A stretch of 64,000 bases of DNA, taken from positions 62,113,452-62,177,451 of the forward strand of contig NC_063447.1 of NCBI RefSeq assembly GCF_020379485.1. The letters are read 5' to 3'. Shown here piece by piece: positions 21,860 through 31,968 of this stretch. The notes under the pieces were generated by a model that was not told the origin of the DNA, did not search any database, and saw only the letters and a program-made list of their open reading frames with translations. Origin of the DNA: Brassica napus. Lineage: Eukaryota > Streptophyta > Magnoliopsida > Brassicales > Brassicaceae. The stretch's first letter is position 1. Each line of letters opens with the position of its first letter. Position numbers and translations under genes: made by a program.

Positions 21860-22390
21860 GGAATGGACATTCATATATCTGTTCGGATTCAGTTAATATA
21901 TTCGGATTTTGGATTTTTAGAGTTAGAAATTAAATTCGTATATTTACAAATTTGGATTTAGATTTGGTTCATTGCGGGTTCGGTTTGAATTCGAGTTCGG
22001 GTACCTATTTTAATTATGTATTTTTTTAACAAAAATTCAAATATACTTAAATCCTCAAAATATGAAAATAAAATAATATAAAACATAAAAACTGAATAAT
22101 GTAAGATTAAATATTTAAATTTACATAAAAATTAGTCCAATTTGAATATTTGGATGAAGAACAAATAAATATTTTCAGTATTTTGAACATTTTATGTTAT
22201 TTTTAGATATTTACTTGTGTTTATATTGATAATTTTTAGATATTTTTATATTTTCGAATATCTATTAGATATAAAATTTAAAATAATTAACATATTTAAG
22301 TATATAATTGTTTTTTATATATTTTTGGTATCCAAAATATTTTAGATTATATCAGATTCAAGTTTGGTTATCTGATATGAAAGCTCCGTA
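21860..22390. repeat. Dispersed AT-rich repeat, copy A
   Basis: A ggttcggtt-type head is followed by AT-rich DNA with the ordered landmarks ggtacctatttt, caaatatactt, gaataatgta, acataaaaatt and gaatatttggat. The same order recurs at 39735-40130, so this is a dispersed repeat family, probably a non-autonomous transposon. No ends or target duplication defined. Confidence 0.5.
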
Positions 22391-23126
22391 AAGAAAATCA
22401 ATATTTGGCTAAACTAAAGATCCGATTTTGTGTGTGGTATTTTTTTACCTCAGTTTCCTTAATTCATAACCAATCATAATTATTTATTGCATTCATGTAT
22501 AGAAGCCTCAACCATGACTAAGTTTGGCAAGATATAAAACTTTCAATTCCTAAAAACATTCTCGTTCTAGCATTTTAGTTGATGTGAATCTTAATGATTT
22601 TCTATTTTTTTCTTGCAAAACGATATTATTCAGTAGTTCTAGGGCGAGAATTTCAGTTCACAAATACAAATGTCAAAAATACAGGAACTAAAAATGAACT
22701 GGCTAAAAAAATTAGTGTCAATGCATTAATTGTTAAATGATTGTGAAGATGACACGTCAGCATACATACGCAAATTGAAATCAAAGTAAAGTTGTCACGT
22801 GGCAATATAGCTTGAACACATTAATAACAAATGGTTATTTTTTAATATAATGGGGATATGTCTATTCCTGATTTGGAGGGAAAAGCATTAATTGATGATA
22901 CATGATAATAAAACTTGAAAATGAACAACAAACGTATAGACATCTAGGTAGGCAACTGTAGAAGAACATAGATACATAACACATGCAGATGAGTTTTAAA
23001 GAAGAGAGAGAGAGAGATGACAATAAGCAGCTTTAGAGTTTTGTTACTTGACCTTATACACTCACTGCTAAACCTTTTTACTTAGGGTTTCTTTTGCATT
23101 TTTGCTGTTGTCGGAAGAGTGCTTCT
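22391..23126. other. SOC1 downstream flank
   Basis: No gene. The 3' flank and probable 3' UTR of SOC1 occupy the right end. Isolated cacgt-core motifs (about 22752 and 22797) are seen but not interpretable here. Confidence 0.45.
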
Positions 23127-25543
23127 TCACTTTCTTGAAGAAGAAGGCAACCCAATGAACAATTCTGTCTCTACTTCAGAACTTGGACTACTTTCTTCGT
23201 CACCTCTTCCACTTTCTTGGTTCTTGCTCGACCAAACTTTGATTTCATGAGATCCCCACTGCAATAAAAAATAAGGGAAATAACTATAAATATTTATTTG
23301 TCTACAAAATTAATAGATGCAAAGAAGATCTAACAACACATAGAGGACCAAGGTCATGGCGATCATGGGACTACGTACAATAATGCGAATGTAATTACTA
23401 AGATTAACCAAGAACTACTATAAAGACTCCTAACCAAAAAGCCAAAATAAAGAACCAAACTTTTACTAAAAAAACAAATGAGGAACCCTAACTTGAGACC
23501 CTTAGGCGAAATTCGTTTATAGTATTGTACCTTTTCAGTGAGCTTCTGGTTTTCTGCAGCTAGAGCTTTCTCCTGCAAAAAATTTTTAGTTCCATTTGTT
23601 AGAAGCAAGCACAAGAAGATTATAAAGTTGTAATATTCCACTAGTTGAGTCTCTTTACCTTTTGCTTGAGTTGCTCAATTTGTTCCTTAAACAGTTGAGT
23701 CTAATAGAAATGAGCAATTAAGTTAGAATTATGAATCATTTTATAAGAATAATAATATGGGGATGATCTAAATAAATATGCATATATACCTTTCGTGCTC
23801 GAATGCATTTGACACTTTTCTCAAGTTGGGTCTCAATCTGCTGCAGCTCCTCAATCGAGCATGATCCTATGCCTTCTCCCAAGAGTTTACTAATTAAAGC
23901 AAGAATGAAACACTTAATTCGATCATACTCTTACCATATATATGACGTGTTTGACGTCTAACAACAGCAAAATTGCAAAGATACAAGTGTATGACATGTT
24001 TGTACCGTTTGGAAGCTTCAAGTTGTTCAATTTTCTTCATCATGTTTGCTGCTTCATGTTTCAAATGCTGTTGGTTATATCAACAATGTTATTGCATGTG
24101 ATTGTTTTCAATATATGTCTAATAGTGACATTGAGAAGCTAATATGTGACATTGAGACTAGATACAGACTGTGATTTTTTTTTTCTTAAGCCATTTTGAT
24201 CTTTGTACGTAAGTAGTTATATGAGAAACTGGTACACAAGATCATTATTAACCTGCATATTTTCTTCAGAAACCGGTTTGTTGCTGATTCGATCCTTGCT
24301 ATGCGTCAGATAACGATCTATGGTATCTTGCATACTGTTAAAAACATAAATTCATCAGAGATTGAGTTAGCACAGTGTAAGAAACATATTCAATTCTCTG
24401 GAACTGGAACTCAAAAGCAGACAATTTAAGAGCATAAATTCTTTCTTAGTCAAAGTAATCACAAGACTTAATGACATGACTTGGAAAGCCTTGTCTATTT
24501 GGGGGTTTTTACGCCCAACTTTGGAAAAAAAAAGACATGTGAGTCTCTTTTCTTTATACTATTAAGTAGGTTGAGAGAAAGATGTACTTTCACAAATGCA
24601 CAGATGGTCTGAAACATCTGATCAAAAGTAAATTTGGTTTCCCTTCTACTTAACACTACAAGATAATTAATTTCTCTCATTCTCTAAACAATCTATGTTA
24701 AGATTGTGGCTTGAGTATGGATGCTAAATCAGGTAGAAAACAGTAGGAACATAGTAAGCAACTTAATTGCATTATATTACGAATGATAATGAAATGAAGC
24801 ATAGGTAATTTATCTATCAGGAACGATAAAACAATGTGCTAATCATCAGTTAGATAAACCCTATTTGCTGTAAGCAATAACGAAAAATATTAATTTCGCC
24901 AGACTATGTATCATTTCAATTCATAAGGAAACTAACTGCAACATAATTATGATCCTTAAATGAACCCAAGAAAGAATAATTGTAATACAAACTCGAGTTG
25001 TACGTGTGTGTGTGATCATGATCTCTAATAAGACTGTATATAACATGTCAAAAGTACTTGCTAGAGAGTTCTTTGGCATTTTAACTTTTATCATAACTCA
25101 AACTAAATATGACAGATAGATAGAGAGAGAGACATCTCAAACAATTAAAACAAGACGGTGTACTTGATTTTACTTTAGTAATAGCCTTAACATTGTAGAA
25201 ACCAAGAAACTCATTTACACCCTCTCTAAGCAAACGTTTAAAGAGATGTAATTCCACAAAGAGCAAACAAATCAACAAATCCATGTATAAACCAAGAGAT
25301 AATGTAAACTTTCTATCTCTATCTATTTCTCTCTCTGTAGAAGATTTATATGAAAACGTACTTGGAGCTGGTGAATTCATAAAGTTTTCCCTTAGGAGAG
25401 AAGATGATCAGAGAAACTTCAGCATCACAAAGCACCGAGAGCTCAAAGGCTTTCTTCAACAAACCATTCCTGCGTTTAGAGAAAGTCACTTGTCTGCTTG
25501 TTGCATTCTCTATCCTCTTCATCTGAGTTTTCCCCCTCACCAT
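23127..25543 (-). CDS. SOC1: MADS-box floral integrator SOC1 (AGL20)
   Basis: Seven coding exons: 25543-25362, 24334-24253, 24067-24006, 23889-23790, 23700-23659, 23572-23531 and 23258-23127 (182, 82, 62, 100, 42, 42 and 132 bp). All are GT-AG and in frame, giving 213 aa. Exon sizes follow the classic MIKC pattern. The MADS domain spans residues 1-60 ([20 protein letters not shown] start). I and K domains lie in exons 2-6, and the C-terminus carries the SOC1 signature [11 protein letters not shown]. In Arabidopsis the nuclear protein integrates photoperiod, vernalisation and gibberellin signals, forms heterodimers with AGL24 and activates LEAFY. Ortholog of At2g45660. It appears fully functional. 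The long intron 1 (about 1 kb) and upstream region are the expected control sites. Confidence 0.97.
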
Positions 25544-26049
25544 CTCTTACTCGTTTAATTTTTTCTTTCACAGAAAAAATATATATAAGATCTCTTTTTT
25601 AACTTGCAGAGAACATAAGATCAAGGGTGAAACCACCTCAATAACAAGATTATTCACTCACATAACACAATCCATTTGGAAAAGAAAAAAAAATTCACAC
25701 ACATAAAACAATTCATTTGGAAAAGAAAAAAAGATACTTTTTGCTGGGATTTTTTTTTGGTGGAAGGGGACTGATGAAGTCAACGAGAGATAAGATGATT
25801 AAGTACCCAAAAAGCAAACCAATCTAAAGTACAAATTTATATAGTTGATCTATATGGATTGCTTAAAAGGAATGAAATATGCAGCCTTTATTTTATTTTG
25901 TTATGGGGGTTAATTGAAAGATATGCAACCTTTCATCAGATTTAGCCTAAACAAAACAAAACAAAAAAACCCAGAAACAAAACATCAAATCGACCAAAAT
26001 GAAAAAGATCCATCAGACTAATCAAAAAGTAGAAAATATCATTACAAAG

Positions 26050-26340
26050 AGATCTACCTGTGGCCACAAGGATTTAAAACCCTAACAAGAAGGTTTTAAG
26101 GAGATTAACGGAAGAGGAAATTAAGAAACACGATTATGCATAAATAGATAGATATAAGTATTGCAGGAGAGGCGACGAGAAGATGATGAACAAACTTGAT
26201 TATCTGCGTAAGGAAAGACCTATTTATGGAAGTAGCAAAAGAAGTAGTAGTAGCAGCTTTCCTCGTTTCATCTATTTGTGTGTAATAAAAGAAACAAAAG
26301 ACAAGACTCGCACACCCTCCTCTCTTCTAGATGTAGTTAT
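26050..26340 (-). promoter_or_regulatory. SOC1: SOC1 core promoter and 5' UTR exon
   Basis: On the minus strand a TATA-like ccataaatag is at about 26219-26228. A 5' UTR exon would begin shortly downstream and end at 26058 at a CAG|GTAGAT donor. A likely acceptor lies in the T-rich tract just upstream of the ATG near 25605-25615. Arabidopsis SOC1 also has a 5' UTR intron. No canonical CC(A/T)6GG box is claimed. Transcript evidence is not available here. Confidence 0.45.
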
Positions 26341-26356
26341 GGTAATAGAGAATTAA

Positions 26357-26610
26357 AGAGCATTTTCAATGTAAAATCCTTTTTTTTCCAAAATATAGTA
26401 AAAAAAAATATAGAATAAAAATGTTTTAACTTTACTTTATTTTTTACTCTATAATAGAGTAATAAATAAACAAAATATAAATTATTTTATTTATGGAATA
26501 AACTCATTATGGAATAAGAAATAAAGTAAGATATTGTAGTATTTTTTTTACTTTATATTCACTTTTATTCTATTTTAGAATAAACTATAGAGTAAGGTTA
26601 CAGATGCTCT
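26357..26610. mobile_element. MITE in the SOC1 upstream region
   Basis: A 254-bp AT-rich element with imperfect inverted termini: agagcattttcaatgtaa on the left, and on the right an end whose complement starts agagcatctgtaa. Internal tactctataatagag and ctattttagaataaa blocks pair with each other. It ends about 130 bp upstream of the SOC1 TATA-like element. Confidence 0.55.
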
Positions 26611-27874
26611 GAATGATCCAAGTTCAAATCAATTCCACAATACCAAATATGTGTGACCACGTGGATATAATGTTATGATTTAGGACTAGACTCATTTGAA
26701 CATGCAAAAATAAATTATATATGTGGGTAAGAGGGAGATACCCCGAACTAAAAATAATAATAATGTAGAACAATTTTTTTTCTTTTGGAAAAGTATTAAA
26801 TATATATTAGAATAATAGCAAAAAAGGCTGAGCAAATAGTAAAATGTGTCGCAAATATGATGGTTGCTTCAAACCTCATCCTTTACTTATTTTGGAAAAA
26901 AGTCTTCAGAAAGACCAAGAAAGCATATTTTGAAATATATGGATATATTTACATACACATCTTTTTCCCTTCAAAATATCTATATTGATGGGATTGGCTG
27001 TCCAGGAATTTAAGAAGATTATAAAGAAAACTATTTTTGATTTTTAAGTGTGGACACAAACACTCTCTCGTACTTATATGCCCCACATGTAATTAATCTG
27101 AAAATAATGATATCAAATATCCAATCTTAAGAAATAATAATATAAACATTGTTGTGATTTTAAAAAAAAAAATTAAGATATACTAAAAAAATAATAGTAT
27201 GGGTGTCTTAAATTTTTAATAATTCCATTAATATTTGTATTATTATTTTTAATGATTTTTTAAAAACCTCTTCCTCTTAATAGAGATTTCCTCTTAAATG
27301 GAATGCTCTAATAACTAGTAAAAATTAGATGTTCTTACAATCCAATGTGTTAGTTCAATTAATTCATATCTAAATCCAAAACTAGCTTCTAATAGTACTT
27401 ACGACGTTCACATATTGTAAGCTATCTCACTTCAAATGCAAGTTCATCCTTAACTTTGGGATTTACTTTTTAACAAATAAAAGTTTGCGATACATCGATA
27501 TATCATAACCATGATATAAAACCTATTCTACTAGAAGGTTAACGTCAAACACGTTTACTTAGGGGAAATTCCAATGTTTTGTGAAAATTTCTAATTTTAT
27601 TGTAGAACCTTACATCTTTACTTGAATGATTAGTAAATTGCTACTGCAATTCTATATAGTTTGCCATGGTTTGTTGGTATTTTATTCACATTATAAAATG
27701 ATATTGACCACATTACCAAAAATACGTATACCTCTCTACTCAAATTACTTGAGTTGCAAATAGAATGAGGCAATGCGTGTAGTACGACGTAGCGATGTGT
27801 CTAATTAAGAGACATTTGTAATATTTTCCACAGTCATAAACGAAAACGTAACTTTTGGGCAGTCATTCAAACGC
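26611..27874. other. SOC1 distal upstream spacer
   Basis: About 1.25 kb of AT-rich DNA with no gene. A segment near 27230-27310 (ctcttaatagagatttcctcttaaatggaatgctct) looks like another degraded MITE end. Distal SOC1 control elements could lie here but none is identifiable by eye. Confidence 0.45.
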
Positions 27875-28458
27875 AGCGGTTGCAGTTGCGTTTGCGGATG
27901 GTTGCAGTTGCGTTTGCGGATGGTTGCGGTTTCTAGTAGTTTTAAGAGATTTGTACGACTGGTTCTGAAGTTAGAAATTGGTACGTTTGCGGGATACTTA
28001 TGACTGGTTTACTACCAAATGCAGTAGCGGTTAAATAATAAATTAACAATATTTATATTTATATAATTATAAAAATATCAAAAATCATAATATTATAATA
28101 AATATAAAAATTATATTTATAAAGTTATAGTTTTAAATTTTTTAAAAAATTATAGAAGATATTTTAATTTTAAAATTTTATAATATTAATTAAAATATAA
28201 TAGATATATTTTAGTATTTTTATAATTCTAATTTAAAAATTTTATTGAATATTTTTATTTTGTATTTATATTTTTTTTTTTAAAGAAAAAAAAATTATTA
28301 TCCCGCAACTGCAAACGCTGGAACCAGTTTTTGAATTTATGAGGTTTAGAGAGGTTTAAAACAGTTTAGAGCGATTTGAATGATTGTTGCAAAATGCCAA
28401 CAACCGCTACCAACCGCAAAAACTGCATTTGCGGGTGGTAGCAGAAAAACCGGTTATA
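27875..28458. mobile_element. hAT-like element with GCGGTTGC repeats
   Basis: Both ends are rich in gcggttgc/gcaaccgc motifs in opposite orientation (27875-28040 and 28300-28458) around an AT-rich core, and a 22-bp unit starting gttgcagttgcgtttgcgga is tandemly repeated at 27879-27922. Such subterminal repeats are typical of non-autonomous hAT elements. Exact ends and target duplication are not resolved. Confidence 0.5.
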
Positions 28459-28676
28459 TCCTTAGAAAACCAATAATGGTTTAGATAGTCGAACGTCTTA
28501 TCTAGCTGGTGGCCCCAAAAAATATCCTTTTTTGGGAGAGAAAGTGGTTAATCGAAATCTACAGATTTATTTAGGGAGGACCGGACCACACAGGCTATTT
28601 ATTTCGAAAGAACATCTTTTCGCTAGTGACTTAATATGTTAACCAACTTATATTTATAATTAAATGTTACCGACAG

Positions 28677-29246
28677 GTAGGCCTAGAACGAATCGGATAT
28701 CCGGACAATTTTAAAGTATCCGGATCCGGATCCTTATCCGGCGTATCCATAATTTTACTATCTTTATCCGGATCCGGGGTTCTCGAATATCCGAGTGTCG
28801 GATATCCTTCTAAAAATTGTAATATCCGGCAGATATTCGGATCCAGATTTGGATCCTTAAAATAAATAAAAAATAATATTAATATATATAAAATATTAAA
28901 AATAATTTTAAAATTAAAAAATATAATATTTTTAATTATTTCTATGTATAATATTACAAAATTTACATAAAATTTATATATACTATTATAAAAATGAAAA
29001 TATATTAAATAAAATTAATTTTTATATATAGATATTACAATTTTTGAAATAGTTATTAATAAAACTTACGGATCCGGATATCCGGACTAAAAAATTAAGA
29101 TATACGGATCCGGATCCGGCTTCGACGGATCCAACATTTTACTATCCGGATCCGAATTTGACCTCTTCAGATATCTGAATTTTCGGATCGGATCCGGATC
29201 GAATATGAATCTCGGATAAAAGTCTCAGGCCTAAAAGTCTCAGACC
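28677..29246. mobile_element. Non-autonomous MULE-like element, 9-bp TSD
   Basis: The block is flanked by a perfect 9-bp direct repeat taccgacag (28668-28676 and 29247-29255). Both ends are packed with ccggatccgg and gatatccg palindromic motifs around an AT-rich core, giving strong fold-back potential. A 9-bp duplication is the Mutator-like hallmark. The terminal inverted repeats are only partial (ggcct-containing). Non-coding. Confidence 0.6.
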
Positions 29247-29255
29247 TACCGACAG

Positions 29256-29785
29256 AGGATAATTTGTGGATATTTATTTTTGAGTTGTGCATTACTATAT
29301 ATATATTTGTAGTTTTGTGATTCCATTAGTTTAGGCATGTGTAACCAGGTTTGGAGTCCATGCTTACGCATTTTTTCAAAAACAATTCAGATTACAGAAA
29401 CATAATCGTGACTAGTAAATACGAGCACTTCTTACTGGTCGAGATCAATAAGAAAAACTATACACAGTGAAGATATTCATCATATACGTTAGGAGATTGT
29501 AGTTCGTGTTCGTCCATTGCGATTGAAGTTAATTATGGTTCGGAATGCTCCGATTTTCTAGAAATGGTCTTACCAATAGAGATTGGCCTAAACCTAAAAC
29601 TGAAACATTGATAAAATCTATTATGCATTTAGTCACATGTTTTTTTTATTGTCACTTACCATTAGAATAACAATTTCATAGTAATTTGAATCTAAAGATG
29701 TTAATTAACTTCCAAAATGGTACTAATCAATATTCACGACGAATGGTACTAGGAATTAGGAAAATCGTCGTTCAAGGTTTTTGTT
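29256..29785. other. Intergenic, no gene seen
   Basis: AT-rich spacer of about 530 bp between a MULE-like element and a SINE. No open frame, repeat or motif worth naming. Confidence 0.4.
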
Positions 29786-29794
29786 TTAAATCAA

Positions 29795-30018
29795 GTTTTT
29801 TTTTTGCTAACCGAGTATCCTGGCCCCACCGAGATGGTCCAGACTAGAGATCGAAGTGAGCATGGACGCTGCCAGGACGTCATCATGTGGCTCACCGTGT
29901 AACGGTCTTCGGTTTGGGATGCTGCAGCCCATTTGTAAATTCCGTAGTGGCCAAGGTTCGAACCCAGGGACGGGCACTCCAGCTGGAACTCCCGTAGCAC
30001 TGCACCAAAGCAACTTGG
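29795..30018 (-). mobile_element. tRNA-derived SINE with 9-bp TSD
   Basis: Minus-strand SINE. The head contains an A-box-like tggtgcagtgctacggg and a perfect B-box gggttcgaacc (plus strand about 29954-29964). It is followed by a body of about 150 bp and a terminal A tract seen as T's at 29796-29805. It is flanked by the perfect direct repeat ttaaatcaa at 29786-29794 and 30019-30027. The open frames overlapping it are accidental. Confidence 0.8.
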
Positions 30019-30027
30019 TTAAATCAA

Positions 30028-30896
30028 TTTCTGTGAATCTTTTTGTAACTTACATATCTTTCCAACGTTTTTTAGGTCAAAATCTCTCAGAATCTTTCCT
30101 ACTTTTGTTTATTTATTATTGTGGTTTATTCATTCGCAGTTTCGCACCGATCAATGGGAGCCATCCATCATGCATTTGTTTTGTAAAATTGATAATAGAT
30201 GACAGAAAATTAGAAGAACAAAGAGGGCGTAGAATATTTGAAATACATCAACGTCGTCCGTACAGTCATTGTTACAAAGGTTAGCCAGTGATAATACGAA
30301 AACGCACATCCTACTTTTTCTAATGCTCCAATCAAAAACACCAAGACAAAAAATATAATTATTATTTATCAACTTCAAAGATAAATCGTGCTCCACACTT
30401 TGGTCCTAACCAGGGACCCACCATATTGCATATCTCAAAATAATAAATTCTAGAATATAGCAACTGTATGATCCTATTTTTCTTACCTCTTTTAGGTTAA
30501 ATCTAATTTTCTATCTTTATATTCACATATGTATATGCCTATTTAGGTGGTTAAATTAGGATGTGAATACTATTGAGAAACTATGCACACAAAAAAATAC
30601 TATTGAGAAACAAAAAGATGTATATACATATTTGTAATTTGTGACTGCGCCCCAAGAAAAAGGACAGTTGCATGTCCAGATACCTCATACCCATCCATAA
30701 GTTTCTACTGTTTATAACAATCTTGTGATTTCAGTTTGGTATCTCTTCAATGAATATCTATCCGATATCAATACAGTTTACTATGTAATTACTTTAAATA
30801 TAAAAGAAACCACTGAACAAAAACACATGAATTTGAGTCACTTAAAACTTTTTGCAGAGTTCTCAATCCAATCATATACATATAAATTCGAGTGAT
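30028..30896. other. Intergenic, no gene seen
   Basis: About 870 bp of AT-rich spacer. Short open frames on both strands show no domain or codon bias. A 13-bp phrase, tactattgagaaa, is repeated at about 30567 and 30599. Confidence 0.4.
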
Positions 30897-31095
30897 ATTT
30901 TTTTTTTTTTTGTAAAATAAAATTATTGTGGGTAAACTATTTATAGTGACTAATCTCACTCTGAAAGGCTCCATATCCAGGAAACCGCGAAGGATTTATT
31001 TGGAGAGGTATAGTACCACCGCGCCGACAGAGTATCGAACATGCGACCTCTGGCCGTCTATGAGAATCTCAAAGAACCACTAGACCACTTTGATA
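30897..31095 (-). mobile_element. tRNA-derived SINE
   Basis: On the minus strand the head reads A-box-like agtggtctagtggttc (plus about 31075-31090) and B-box-like gcatgttcgatac (about 31033-31046). The 3' end is an A tract, seen as 14 T's at 30898-30911. It shares its 3' terminal sequence (taaaataaaa near the tail) with the next SINE, so both belong to one family. Confidence 0.7.
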
Positions 31096-31103
31096 TCTCG
31101 ATA

Positions 31104-31300
31104 TATTTTTTTTGGTAAAATAAAACTGTCGTGGATAAATTTTTTATTTTTTTTAAGGTGGTTTCACCTCTTTGTCTGGAACCCAAACATTGTAAATAGT
31201 ATCTTCTAGCGCGAATTGAATCTACGTGGCGATAGTTACAATAGACAACCTATTTACAGCAGGCAACCTCTTTACCACTAGGTCAACTCAAAGTTGATGA
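31104..31300 (-). mobile_element. tRNA-derived SINE, adjacent copy
   Basis: A-box-like ttgacctagtggtaaag (plus 31271-31287) and B-box-like agattcaattc (about 31213-31223) on the minus strand, with an A tract seen as T's at 31105-31112. It abuts the head of the SINE at 30897-31095, in the same orientation. A short gatat is shared at the junctions, consistent with insertion next to the older copy. Confidence 0.6.
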
Positions 31301-31968
31301 TATTTTTAAATCTTAACATGGTTGTTTTTGAAAACCATCACATATTCTCAATTATTTTGAACTAGCATGGTTGATAAATGTTATAAAGTTTTAAGAAATC
31401 ATTCGTGATCTGATATGATGGATAAATCCGATCATAGTAACTAAATGTCTGGAATAAAAACCATTCGTTCTTTTTGATAAAAAGAAACCATTCGTTCAAT
31501 AAGGTTTGAATGAACAAGAGTTAAGACCACATATACTTTAGCTTAAACGAAGTTCGTAGCTTATATGTGAAATGTAGTTTTGGCGAATCTTGTATCCCCG
31601 TCTTTGTTTAACATGTGGTCCCTTATACTAGTTTTAGTGGTGTTTGGCTCCGCTCTTACAAAGATTCAAATATCTGGATTTGATTTGGTAGTGCTTGTAA
31701 CCACGCTACCAGGTGCAAGGACACCCATTACTGAGTAGTTGGAAGGCTAAATTACGATAAAATTGACCTAATAAGTTGCATGATCCTTGACCATGATATG
31801 GATCAAGTAACACGACCTTTCTCTCATGTCTTAAGAATCCACCTAGTCACATGCGGAACTCTTTTATGTTTGAACTGATCTTCTCTTTTTTTTTTTTTTT
31901 TTTTGTTAAATGATCTTCTCTTTTTCACAAATGTGAAAACGTAGAATAAAATAACATAGATATTTTAT
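31301..31968. other. Intergenic, no gene seen
   Basis: AT-rich spacer. It contains a 20-T run (about 31886-31905) bracketed by the repeated phrase gatcttctctttt, perhaps a small duplication. No gene. Confidence 0.4.

Noticed and set aside
29856..30284. 142-codon plus-strand open frame
   Set aside because: Its first half is the reverse strand of a SINE with a clear target duplication; the rest has no protein-like features.
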